A stretch of DNA of 64,000 bases from Paenibacillus solani. Lineage in GTDB: Bacteria > Bacillota > Bacilli > Paenibacillales > Paenibacillaceae. The notes under the pieces were generated by a model, which ran no database searches, had not been told where the DNA came from, and worked only from the letters and a program-made list of their open reading frames with translations. This document shows positions 25,727 to 33,817 of the stretch, piece by piece. Position 1 is the stretch's first letter; each line of letters begins with the position of its first letter. The position numbers and the translations under genes are program-made. Location: NCBI RefSeq assembly GCF_001277345.1, contig NZ_LIUT01000002.1, forward strand, positions 130,262 through 194,261. Reading direction: 5' to 3'.

Positions 25727-25996
25727 TTATTGGTTCTCCAGTTCCTCTTTGCTTACCAGGTTTACGAGAGAAGTAACCGCTTGCTCAGCGTCAGCTCCCT
25801 CAGCACTGATGTAAACCTCCGTGCCAGAGCTAATGGCAAGACTCATGATTCCCATGATACTTTTGGCGTTTACTTTTTTATCATCTTTCTCGACAAAAAT
25901 TTCAGATGAGTATTTATTCGCTTCCTGAACGAACAGCGCGGCCGGTCTAGCGTGAAGACCCGTCTTTAACCGAACGACTACCGGGTGCTTTGTCAT
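25727..25996 (-). CDS. HPr-family phosphocarrier protein, Crh-like but with histidine 15
   Basis: A small 89-residue protein of the HPr fold. Its place after rapZ-yvcK-whiA is the place of crh in Bacillus, and the wording VRLKTGL-ARPAALFVQEAN and VNAKSIMG resembles Crh more than PtsH. Yet residue 15 is His (TGLHARPAA), the residue phosphorylated by enzyme I, where Bacillus Crh has Gln. Ser46 (AKSIMG), the target of HPr kinase, is present. It could act both as a PTS carrier and as the CcpA cofactor. The ATG has only a weak ribosome binding site (GGGGGTAA). hprK is in this window at 62573-63511. Confidence 0.92.
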   Translation of the reverse strand: MTKHPVVVRLKTGLHARPAALFVQEANKYSSEIFVEKDDKKVNAKSIMGIMSLAISSGTEVYISAEGADAEQAVTSLVNLVSKEELENQ

Positions 25997-26097
25997 GAAA
26001 ATTACCCCCTATCTAATAAATCTGCTGCATTGAAAGCGCGATTGACATTTTATAATATTATACCATTTTATCATACAGGACACTAGAAGGAAAAAAC

Positions 26098-27027
26098 TTA
26101 GGTATTTCGAATCTTTTCAGCCAATTCATCGATTTTACGAAGTCGGTGATTGACCCCTGATTTGCTGACGGTCCCTTTGAGCAGTTCGCCGACTTCCTTC
26201 AGGTTCATGTCCGGATGAGCCAAGCGGATCTCTGCCACTTCCCGCAGTTTATCAGGCAAATTCTCAAGGCCCATTTCCTTCTGGAGCAGCTTGATGTTCT
26301 CAATCTGACGGACGGCTGCACCGATCGTTTTGTTCAGGTTAGCGGTCTCGCAGTTCACGATCCGGTTGACCGAGTTGCGCATATCGCGCATGATCCGGAC
26401 ATCCTCGAACTTGAACAATGCCTGATGGGCACCGATCAGGTTAAGGAATTCGATGATCTTCTCGCCTTCCTTGATGTAGAAGATGAAACCCTTCTTCCGC
26501 TCGATGCAGCGTGCATTCAGATGAAATTCATTCGCCAGTTCCACCAGAGACTGACAATGCTCCTCATACATAGAGGCAATCTCCAAGTGGTAGGAAGAGC
26601 CCTCCGGATTGTTTACGGAACCGCCTGCCATAAAAGCGCCGCGAAGATATGCCCGTTTACAGCAGTTTTTGCGGACGATCTGTTCGTCGATGCGCGATTG
26701 AAATAAGAAACCTTCAGAAACAATGCGCAGCTCTTTAAGTATCTCCTGAACTTGAGCGGGAATACGGACGATATATACGTTATTCTTCTTCAAACGCATT
26801 TTTTTACGCACCAAAAGTTCAGTATGCGCCTGGAAATGCTTCTTAATTAAGGAATAAATACGTCTTGCAATCGCGGCATTTTCCGTCGAAATATCCAGGA
26901 TTACCTTTTTGTTCGAAAGCTGAACAGAGCCGTTCATTCGAATGAGCGCGGACAGCTCAGCTTTTTCACAGCAGCTCTGGCTCTCAACCATCGTCAGTTC
27001 TTTCTTCGTCTGTGCCGCAAAGGACAA
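26098..27027 (-). CDS. whiA: DNA-binding protein WhiA
   Basis: Conserved Gram-positive protein with a LAGLIDADG-like N-terminal fold and a C-terminal helix-turn-helix. It regulates division and sporulation in actinomycetes and influences chromosome segregation and division in Bacillus. I start at TTG 27027 (MSFAAQTKKELT), because AAAGGGG lies about 8 bases before it and the family begins so; an earlier GTG at 27036 touches that site. 309 residues. Visible parts: CCEKAELSALIRMNGS, RKKMRLKKNNVYIVR, RGAFMAGGSVNNPEGSSYHLE, and the HTH region MNLKEVGELLKGTVSKSGVNHRLRKI. Five bases separate it from yvcK. Confidence 0.93.
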   Translation of the reverse strand: MSFAAQTKKELTMVESQSCCEKAELSALIRMNGSVQLSNKKVILDISTENAAIARRIYSLIKKHFQAHTELLVRKKMRLKKNNVYIVRIPAQVQEILKELRIVSEGFLFQSRIDEQIVRKNCCKRAYLRGAFMAGGSVNNPEGSSYHLEIASMYEEHCQSLVELANEFHLNARCIERKKGFIFYIKEGEKIIEFLNLIGAHQALFKFEDVRIMRDMRNSVNRIVNCETANLNKTIGAAVRQIENIKLLQKEMGLENLPDKLREVAEIRLAHPDMNLKEVGELLKGTVSKSGVNHRLRKIDELAEKIRNT

Positions 27028-27032
27028 GGTAC

Positions 27033-28022
27033 TCACCCCTTTCTGGAAATCCAATCTTGTACCAATTGAAAAATATGATTGCTCAGCTTATCGGCATCAT
27101 GCCTTAAGTATGTTCTAAATAGCACAAGCTTATCGGCTATAAGTTTATACCCTCTGCTGGTGACCTCATCCCGATCCAGGAGCACAGGTTTTGCTCCCTT
27201 CTCTGCGTACTTGCTCTGAACCTGCGGCGGGATCTCTCCGTCATTCACAATAACGTAATCGAACAGATGCAGACCAATATGGTCGTAAACCGCCTGCAAA
27301 TGATCGCTTACTGTATAGTTATCGGTTTCCCCGGGCTGTGTCATCACATTGCACACAAACATTTTGATCGCGTCCGAGGCTACGATGGCGTCAGCGAGCT
27401 TAGGAACCAGCAAATTAGGCAAAATACTGGTGTACAAGCTTCCAGGACCGATCAGTATGGCGTCCGCCTGCTGAATCGCCTCCAGCGCCTCCGGCAGCGG
27501 CTCGACATGCTCAGGCTCCAGGAATATACGTTTGATGCGAAGGCCGGCCTCCGGAATTTTGGATTCACCGGTCACGATCGTACCGTCTTCCATTTCCGCA
27601 TGGAGGATAACCGCCTCTCCCGCTGCAGGCAGAACCTGCCCGCGCACAACAAAAACCCGGCTCATCTCCTTGACTGCCGTGACAAAATCACCGTGCAAAT
27701 CCGTCATGGCAGCCAAGATCAAATTGCCGAGGCTGTGCCCGGCCAGTCCCGAGCCATTCTTAAAACGGTACTTCAATATATCAGACAACAGCGGCTCTAC
27801 ATCGGCCAGTGCTGTAAGTACGTTTCGGATATCGCCCGGAGGCGGCATTTGCAATTCGTTACGCAGGATGCCGGAGCTTCCCCCATCATCAGCAACGGTG
27901 ACAATGGCCGTAATATCGAGTGGCTTTTCCTTGAGTCCCCGTAGTAAAACAGACAACCCGGTTCCCCCACCCATTACGACGATGCGGGGACGCTTTCTAG
28001 CTTGCACAGCCACATTTATCAC
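27033..28022 (-). CDS. yvcK: YvcK/GlmR-family protein (UDP-sugar-binding morphogenesis and gluconeogenesis factor)
   Basis: In Bacillus this protein is needed for growth on gluconeogenic carbon and for normal cell shape; it binds UDP-GlcNAc and stimulates amino-sugar synthesis. The 329-residue product has the nucleotide-sugar loop MGGGTGLSVLLRGLK, VADDGGSSG, MPPPGDIRN and the late IGPGSLYTSILPNL, all diagnostic. Two GTG starts are possible: 28022 abuts GAGGAA, while 28013 is 11 bases beyond it; the second is better spaced and would remove three residues. Sits between rapZ (9 bases) and whiA (5 bases). Confidence 0.94.
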   Translation of the reverse strand: MINVAVQARKRPRIVVMGGGTGLSVLLRGLKEKPLDITAIVTVADDGGSSGILRNELQMPPPGDIRNVLTALADVEPLLSDILKYRFKNGSGLAGHSLGNLILAAMTDLHGDFVTAVKEMSRVFVVRGQVLPAAGEAVILHAEMEDGTIVTGESKIPEAGLRIKRIFLEPEHVEPLPEALEAIQQADAILIGPGSLYTSILPNLLVPKLADAIVASDAIKMFVCNVMTQPGETDNYTVSDHLQAVYDHIGLHLFDYVIVNDGEIPPQVQSKYAEKGAKPVLLDRDEVTSRGYKLIADKLVLFRTYLRHDADKLSNHIFQLVQDWISRKG

Positions 28023-28031
28023 TTCCTCTAA

Positions 28032-28940
28032 TTAATGCCGATCCCGTTCAGAATCGCGGTGGCTCACCGATACGGATTCCGTTTCGCTGGCACCCAGCAT
28101 TTTGCCAAGGTATTCGGCAATCGCCACAGAGCGGTGTTTCCCACCGGTACAGCCAATGCCAATAATGACCTGACTCTTGCCTTCCTTACGATATTGCGGG
28201 ATCAAGAAATGCAGCATATCGAGCAGTTTGGTCAGAAAAGCCTGAGTCTCCGGCCATTTCATCACATATTCATATACATCACTGTCTTGGCCTGTATTGG
28301 GCCGCAGCTGCTCAACATAGTGCGGATTAGGCAGAAAGCGTACATCAAATACCAGATCCGCATCAATCGGGATCCCATATTTAAATCCGAAGGATGTAAT
28401 ATTCACCGACAGCGTACTGGTCTCCAAATGCGTGAAGCGTGAAATAATCTTCTCCTTCAAACGCACAGGCTTCATGTTGCTGGTATCGATCACCTGGGTA
28501 GCTGAATTCTTCAGCTCCTCCAGCATCTTCCGCTCCAAGCGGATTCCGTCAAGCGGCATGCCTTCCGGAGCGAGCGGATGACGGCGGCGGCTCTCCTTGT
28601 AGCGCTGTACGAGTACGGAATCCGTCGCATCCAGGAACAGAATTTCGCAATGGATCGTGAAATGATCCTTGATGTAATTCAGTGACTCGGATAACGCGGT
28701 AAAAAATTCGCGGCCACGCAGGTCGATGACCAATGCAACCTTGCCGATCTTACCCTTGGATTGATCGATCAGCTCCGCGAATTTGGGAATGAGCACCGGG
28801 GGCAGGTTATCCACGCAAAAGAATCCAAGATCCTCCAGACTTTGTACGGCCAAGGTCTTTCCTGCTCCCGACATCCCGGTAATGATGATCAGGGTGGCCA
28901 TGGATGATGTGTTGCTGCCTCGATCGGCTGCTTCCAGCAT
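28032..28940 (-). CDS. rapZ: RNase adapter/nucleotide-binding protein RapZ (YvcJ)
   Basis: P-loop protein that binds ATP and GTP. In Escherichia coli it steers decay of the small RNA that controls glmS; in Bacillus its homologue YvcJ affects competence. The 302 residues carry Walker A GMSGAGKT (22-29), the Walker B-like ALVIDLRGREF, and the C-terminal domain with GIGCTGGKHRSVAIAE. ATG 28940 has GGGAGGG 7 bases upstream. The N-terminal extension of 14 residues before ATLIIITGMSG is slightly long. Translated 53 bases after glcK. Confidence 0.94.
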   Translation of the reverse strand: MLEAADRGSNTSSMATLIIITGMSGAGKTLAVQSLEDLGFFCVDNLPPVLIPKFAELIDQSKGKIGKVALVIDLRGREFFTALSESLNYIKDHFTIHCEILFLDATDSVLVQRYKESRRRHPLAPEGMPLDGIRLERKMLEELKNSATQVIDTSNMKPVRLKEKIISRFTHLETSTLSVNITSFGFKYGIPIDADLVFDVRFLPNPHYVEQLRPNTGQDSDVYEYVMKWPETQAFLTKLLDMLHFLIPQYRKEGKSQVIIGIGCTGGKHRSVAIAEYLGKMLGASETESVSVSHRDSERDRH

Positions 28941-28993
28941 CAGCTTTCCCTCCCTTTATAAGTTTAGATCAGACGAAGTAAAATCAAAGATGA

Positions 28994-29944
28994 TTACGAA
29001 CGCAAATGCAGTCCGGCTGCGCCTACGACACCGGCATCGTTGCCGAGCTCAGCTGGTACGATTCTTACGCCCCGCTGAAGCGGTTCTGGTGTCAGCTTCG
29101 CAAATACGGTGCGGATTTCGTCGAACAGAATATCGCCTGCTTTGGATACACCACCGCCAACGATAAAGGTTTCCGGATTCAATACAGCTGCAACAGCTGC
29201 CATCGATTTACCCAAATAATAAGCAGCGCGATTCACGATGCGAATGGCAACCTCATCACCGGCTTTTGCAGCATCAAATACTTCCTTCGCCGCAATGTTC
29301 TCTACATGCGCGAGGGAAGTGCGGTCACCACGCCCTACGGCATCCTTCGCCATACGGATAATGCCCGTAGCTGACGATACTGTCTCCAGGCAGCCCATTT
29401 CTCCACAGCCGCATTGAATCGCTTCCAAATCCGGCACAACCGAGATATGTCCAAGCTCGCCAGCCATGCCGCCGAAACCTTGATAAATCTTGCCGTTAAT
29501 AATAATGCCGCCGCCCACGCCAGTTCCAAGCGTGTAACATACGCAATTCTCCACACCGCGGCCTGCACCACTCCAGGCTTCGCCTAGCGCAGCGACGTTG
29601 GCGTCATTGTCTATTTTGACGGGCTTGCCGAGACGCTCTTCAAGCAATGCGCGAATCGGTACATCCTTAAAGCCTACATTCGGTGCCAAAATGATGATGC
29701 CTTCACGAATATTCGTGAAACCGGCAAATCCAGCTCCCACACCCGCAAGTTGATCCCAGCTGTATGGCGATTCCTCTACAATATGACGCACATATTTCTC
29801 AATGTTGTCAATAACCGTGTCAACGCCCTTGGCAGTTTCCGTCGGCCCCTCATACTTCTGCAGAAGATGCCCTTCCTCGTTGCAAATCCCAACTTTGATT
29901 GCGGTTCCGCCTAGATCGACACCGACGTAGATGTTCTCAGACAT
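28994..29944 (-). CDS. glcK: ROK-family glucokinase
   Basis: Phosphorylates glucose with ATP in the cytoplasm, feeding free or disaccharide-derived glucose into glycolysis. In 316 residues: the ATP phosphate loop GVDLGGTAIKVG (8-19), the substrate segment DNDANVAALGE, ATP motif TLGTGVGGGII, the zinc-binding CGCGEMGCLE (about 175-184), and VGGGVSKAG. These are the features of Bacillus GlcK rather than of a ROK repressor, as no HTH domain is present. ATG with AAAGGTGG 8 bases upstream. Probably the first gene of the operon with rapZ, yvcK, whiA and hpr. Confidence 0.93.
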   Translation of the reverse strand: MSENIYVGVDLGGTAIKVGICNEEGHLLQKYEGPTETAKGVDTVIDNIEKYVRHIVEESPYSWDQLAGVGAGFAGFTNIREGIIILAPNVGFKDVPIRALLEERLGKPVKIDNDANVAALGEAWSGAGRGVENCVCYTLGTGVGGGIIINGKIYQGFGGMAGELGHISVVPDLEAIQCGCGEMGCLETVSSATGIIRMAKDAVGRGDRTSLAHVENIAAKEVFDAAKAGDEVAIRIVNRAAYYLGKSMAAVAAVLNPETFIVGGGVSKAGDILFDEIRTVFAKLTPEPLQRGVRIVPAELGNDAGVVGAAGLHLRS

Positions 29945-30112
29945 GTTTCAAGCCACCTTTTTCCTTCTAATATTATAGATTGCTCCTACTGTACCAACTA
30001 TAATTCAAGGCCTTGCTCTGGTCAAGAGAAGGGACCGGGGGACAAAAGCCTTCTCTCATCGTAGCGGATATCATTTATTCAGACAATGAAATACGATACG
30101 CTGCATCGCACA

Positions 30113-30189
30113 TGACAAAAGTCACTTCAAATTGATGACAACCTTTACTAACGGATATTCCTTGGCTTTCGTAAGATGAAGTCAGTTCA
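30113..30189 (+). promoter_or_regulatory. Candidate operator sites upstream of the ABC/two-component module
   Basis: The palindrome TGACAAAAGTCA (30113-30124) is followed by another TGAC at 30136-30139, so GTCA and TGAC also face each other over 11 bases; TGAAGTCAGTTCA at 30177-30189 is a further small inverted repeat. They lie 27-103 bases before the first gene. Control by the module's own NarL-type regulator is an inference. Confidence 0.35.
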
Positions 30190-30215
30190 TTTTTGATTAC
30201 GAAAGGTGCGATCCC

Positions 30216-31139
30216 ATGGCAAAATCCACTCACGAGCCTGTTGCTGAGCTGCGGCAGGTAACCAAGATGTTCGGTAGCAAAAAAGCTGTAAACCAAGTGT
30301 CATTTACGATAGAAAAAGGATCCATCACAGCCATCCTCGGACCCAACGGGGCAGGCAAATCAACTGCCATCTCCATGCTGCTCGGTCTGAAGGACGTCAG
30401 CGAAGGCGAAGTCCTCCTGTTCGGCGGCAGCCCGCAGGACTTGAGGGTCCGAGAGAAGATCGGAGCGATGCTGCAGGAAGTCAGTGTTATGGACGGATTG
30501 CGGACACGTGAGATTATCAATTTCATCCGGGGCTATTATCCGAACCCGCTTTCCCTGGAGGAAATTGCTGACTTAAGCGGACTTACCACTGAAGAACTGA
30601 ATAAATGGGCGGTCAAAATGTCCGGAGGCCAGAAGCGTAAGCTAAGCTTCGCGCTTGCCATTGCGGGCAATCCCGAGCTCTTGTTCTTCGATGAACCAAC
30701 GGTTGGTCTGGATACGACGGCACGCAGGCAGTTCTGGAAGACCGTGCGCCAGCTTGCCGATCAGGGTAAAACCATTCTGTTCACCACGCATTATCTGCAA
30801 GAAGCCGATGATATGGCTGACCGCATTCTCCTGTTCCATCAAGGGCAGGTGACGGCAGATGGTACGCCAGAGGATATCAAGGCGAAGCTGACCCGAAGGT
30901 CGATTTCCTTTATCGTGGATGCAGACCATGAGCAGGTCAAGAAGCTTCTTCATGAAGTGCCCGGCGTAACCGATGTGTATGAGCAGGGCGGACGATTAAA
31001 CGCCGTAACCGATGATACAGACACCGCGCTGGCAGCCCTGTTCCGGGCTGGGCTGGCTGTACACGACGTTCGCATTGATCAAGGAAGCCTGGACGAAGCA
31101 TTTGACCAATTAACGATGGAACAAGGGGAGGCCGTCTAA
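30216..31139 (+). CDS. ABC-2-type exporter ATP-binding protein (YvfR-like)
   Basis: ATPase of an export system encoded with the next gene. Of 307 residues the first 215 form the nucleotide-binding domain: Walker A LGPNGAGKST (41-50), Q-loop MLQEVSVMDG, signature KMSGGQKRKLSFALAIA, Walker B LLFFDEPTVGLD and TTHYLQEAD. The C-terminal tail (about 225-307) is the small alpha-beta domain common in drug and lantibiotic resistance ATPases (ITFIVDAD-like SISFIVDAD). Two bases separate it from the permease. The order ATPase, permease, DesK-like kinase, DesR-like regulator resembles yvfRSTU of Bacillus subtilis. Confidence 0.92.
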   Translation: MAKSTHEPVAELRQVTKMFGSKKAVNQVSFTIEKGSITAILGPNGAGKSTAISMLLGLKDVSEGEVLLFGGSPQDLRVREKIGAMLQEVSVMDGLRTREIINFIRGYYPNPLSLEEIADLSGLTTEELNKWAVKMSGGQKRKLSFALAIAGNPELLFFDEPTVGLDTTARRQFWKTVRQLADQGKTILFTTHYLQEADDMADRILLFHQGQVTADGTPEDIKAKLTRRSISFIVDADHEQVKKLLHEVPGVTDVYEQGGRLNAVTDDTDTALAALFRAGLAVHDVRIDQGSLDEAFDQLTMEQGEAV

Positions 31140-31141
31140 TC

Positions 31142-31888
31142 ATGACAACCTGGAAACTGATTACCTTACAATGCAAAATGGAATTGCTCCGGATGGTGCG
31201 CAATCCGTATTATATTTTCTGGTCACTGGCTATGCCGATTCTATTCTATTTCATCTTTACCCGAGTTGTGAATACAGGGGCGGACGATGCCGGACAATGG
31301 CAAGCGCATTATCTCATGTCGATGGCATCCTTCAGCGTTATGGGCACGGCCATCATGTCACTCGGTATTCGCCTCGTACAGGAGCGTGTTCAGGGCTGGG
31401 CGGTATACATGCGGGTGACGCCGCTTCCGGGCAGCGTGTACTTCTTCGGCAAAATGTTTGTGCAAACGGTTATGCATCTGCTCTGTATCATCGTCATTTT
31501 CGTTGCCGGCTATCTGATTAACGGAGTCTCCCTTACTATCGGACAATGGCTGCTCAGCGGTCTGTGGATCCTGATCGCTTCCGTTCCTTTCCTTGCGATC
31601 GGTACCTTAATCGGATCGATGAAACGTGTGGATACAGCAAGCGGCGTCAGCAACGGCATCTACTTAGGGCTCGCCATTACGGGCGGGATGTGGTTCCCGA
31701 TCGAAGCGATGCCTTCCATCATGCAAACCATCGGCAAATGGATGCCTTCCTACCATTTTGGCGGGGGTGCCTGGTCGATCGTGCGCGGAGAAGCGCCAGG
31801 TTTGAATAACTTCCTAGTTTTAGCGGGATATTTGGCAGTATTTATGATACTATCCACCTATATTCGGAAAAAACAACAAGCCGATTAA
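31142..31888 (+). CDS. ABC-2-type exporter permease (YvfS-like)
   Basis: Membrane half of the exporter, 248 residues, about six hydrophobic helices: 20-40, 58-80, 100-125, 133-160, 165-190 and 222-243. The ABC-2 family signature TVDTASGVSNGIYLGLAITGGMWFP-like segment occurs at about 160-184 (KRVDTASGVSNGIYLGLA, GGMWFPIEAMP). Start ATG two bases after the ATPase stop. Substrate unknown; relatives export antibiotics, lantibiotics or lipids. Confidence 0.9.
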   Translation: MTTWKLITLQCKMELLRMVRNPYYIFWSLAMPILFYFIFTRVVNTGADDAGQWQAHYLMSMASFSVMGTAIMSLGIRLVQERVQGWAVYMRVTPLPGSVYFFGKMFVQTVMHLLCIIVIFVAGYLINGVSLTIGQWLLSGLWILIASVPFLAIGTLIGSMKRVDTASGVSNGIYLGLAITGGMWFPIEAMPSIMQTIGKWMPSYHFGGGAWSIVRGEAPGLNNFLVLAGYLAVFMILSTYIRKKQQAD

Positions 31889-31908
31889 GGAGATAGGAAG
31901 ATGGCTTC

Positions 31909-33135
31909 ATGAAAAAATTGAAAGACGCTAAATCGACAGGGTTTGAGGTGTTCCCTACGCAATTTGGGATTTTCCCCTATTTATGGCTCATTTATTTAGC
32001 CCTTCCCATCATCAACATGCTGAGCGAGGAAGGCTTGAAGATGGGGATCGGATTTGCGTTTATTACCTTGTTTCTTGTCACGTACCGCCAGCTCTATTTC
32101 GCCGCAGGTACGAATCGTTTCTTTGTATGGCTCAGCATTCAGATGTCCATCATTTTCATTCTGAGCATGTGGTACCACCCATCCTACATATACATGGGTT
32201 TCTTTACTGCCAATTTCATCGGCTGGTATACCGACCGGCGCAAATTCACGGTATCCCTTGTATTGTTTGCCATTATAGAAGCCATTCCTTTGATCAAAAG
32301 TGCAAGCATGCTGGGATGGAGGGATCTGGCATTTATGAGTCCTTTCATTCTCATCATGCTGTTTTCACCCTTCGGCATCCGCTCACTGAACAGGCGGCAG
32401 CAGTTGGAGAAAGAGCTTGCCCAGGCTAACGAGCAAATACACAATCTGATAAAGGGTGAGGAGCGGATGCGGATCGCCAGGGATCTTCATGACACCTTGG
32501 GCCATACCCTGTCCCTCATCACGCTGAAGAGTCAGCTTGTGGAGAAGCTGGCAGCGAAGAATCCCGAGAAGGCCCAGTTGGAAGCCCGGGAGATTCAGAA
32601 CACCTCCCGTGCCGCTCTGCGCCAAGTACGTGAGCTGGTATCCGATATGCGGACCGCCACCTTGCCTGAAGAATTGGTGGAAGCCCAGATCATTCTGGAG
32701 AGCGCCGATATCCAGTTTAGCTGCACCGGTAATCCGAAGCTGGAGGGCATATCGGACTTGGCCCACAATATCATAAGCCTCTGCTTGCGAGAAGCTGTAA
32801 CCAATGTGGTAAAGCACAGCCAGGCAAGCCAGTGCCAGATCACCATCGAATCGCTGGAGAACGAATGGCGGTTATCCGTGGCTGACAATGGAATCGGTCT
32901 GATCTGCAAGGAAGAAGGGGGTTCACCTTCAGACAGTAACGGCCTAAAGGGGATGGCAGAACGATTATCCCTCATTGGGGGCACTGTCGAAGCCAGATCC
33001 GAGCAAGGGACCATACTCAACATTCATGTCCCGATTATCATCAAGAACCGGAAGGAGGACCCAACCCATGAGCATCAAAGTGCTGATAGCCGAGGACCAG
33101 CGCATGCTGCGCGGCGCTCTGGCTTCCTTGCTTGA
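31909..33135 (+). CDS. DesK-like histidine kinase (HisKA_3 family, YvfT-like)
   Basis: Sensor with four or five transmembrane helices in residues 22-155 and little outside the membrane, as in the cold and membrane-thickness sensor DesK. A coiled-coil linker (LEKELAQANEQIHNLIKGEER) leads to the phosphorylated His194 in ARDLHDTLGHTLSL. The ATPase part contains LREAVTNVVKHSQA, VADNGIG and GLKGMAERL. The last 20 residues overlap the regulator gene by 68 bases. The strong AAGGAG site upstream serves better a three-codon frame (ATG GCT TCA TGA, 31901-31912) whose stop overlaps this ATG; a weaker AGGAAG is correctly spaced for 31909. Confidence 0.9.
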   Translation: MKKLKDAKSTGFEVFPTQFGIFPYLWLIYLALPIINMLSEEGLKMGIGFAFITLFLVTYRQLYFAAGTNRFFVWLSIQMSIIFILSMWYHPSYIYMGFFTANFIGWYTDRRKFTVSLVLFAIIEAIPLIKSASMLGWRDLAFMSPFILIMLFSPFGIRSLNRRQQLEKELAQANEQIHNLIKGEERMRIARDLHDTLGHTLSLITLKSQLVEKLAAKNPEKAQLEAREIQNTSRAALRQVRELVSDMRTATLPEELVEAQIILESADIQFSCTGNPKLEGISDLAHNIISLCLREAVTNVVKHSQASQCQITIESLENEWRLSVADNGIGLICKEEGGSPSDSNGLKGMAERLSLIGGTVEARSEQGTILNIHVPIIIKNRKEDPTHEHQSADSRGPAHAARRSGFLA

Positions 33136-33679
33136 TTTTGAAAACGATATTGATGTGATTGGCCAAGCCGGTGATGGGGACGAAGCGCTATCCCTAATTG
33201 CGACTCATCAGCCGGACGTATGCCTGCTCGATATCGAAATGCCGGTGCGCAGCGGTCTGGAAGTAGCAGAGCAAGTGAAGTCGCTCGGCTACGCCAGCCG
33301 CATCATTATTCTCACCACGTTTGCCAGACCGGGTTATTTCGAGCGGGCGGTACAGGCGGGAGTACAGGGATATTTGCTTAAGGACGAGCCCAGTGAGAGG
33401 CTGGCGGAAGCTATCCGCCGGGTAATGGACGGACGCCGCGAAGTCTCACCTGAGCTCGTATTCGGGACTTTATCCGGGGCAGGTGCTAATCCGCTAACCG
33501 AACGTGAACGGGAGGTCCTCCGACTGGCTGCAGAAGGCTGCAGCTCCAATGATATCGCGTCGAAGCTGCATCTATCCTATGGGACTGTCCGCAACTATAT
33601 GTCCGAAATTCTAAGCAAGCTGAATGCCAAGAACCGGATTGAGGCGATCTCAATGGCGGAGGAGAAGGGCTGGATTTAG
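33068..33679 (+). CDS. NarL/FixJ-family response regulator, DesR-like (YvfU-like)
   Basis: The ATG at 33068 has GGAGGA 8 bases upstream; the longer frame into the kinase gene is ignored. 203 residues: receiver with Asp9-Asp10-like EDQ, phosphoacceptor Asp55 (LLDIEMP), the DesR-like stretch IIILTTFARPGYFERAV and Lys in YLLKDEPSERL. A LuxR-type helix-turn-helix (about 138-200) has NPLTEREREVLRLAAEG and SYGTVRNYMSEIL. It should activate or repress the adjacent exporter. No desaturase gene is nearby, so a true DesR role is not supported. Confidence 0.93.
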   Translation: MSIKVLIAEDQRMLRGALASLLDFENDIDVIGQAGDGDEALSLIATHQPDVCLLDIEMPVRSGLEVAEQVKSLGYASRIIILTTFARPGYFERAVQAGVQGYLLKDEPSERLAEAIRRVMDGRREVSPELVFGTLSGAGANPLTEREREVLRLAAEGCSSNDIASKLHLSYGTVRNYMSEILSKLNAKNRIEAISMAEEKGWI

Positions 33680-33763
33680 GCAGGGATTCTCTCTATAATG
33701 ATTCAGCTAAAGCCACGTATATGCAGCAACTTATGTGCATCCAGCTGTTTCCATCACAAACGC

Positions 33764-33800
33764 AAAGGCCCCGGACTTAACTTACTCGTCTGGGGCCTTT
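33764..33800. terminator. Bidirectional terminator between the regulator and serine hydrolase
   Basis: AAAGGCCCC (33764-33772) pairs with GGGGCCTTT (33792-33800); T runs follow on plus, a shorter one on minus. It separates convergent genes. Confidence 0.8.
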
Positions 33801-33817
33801 TAAAACCTTTATTTATA

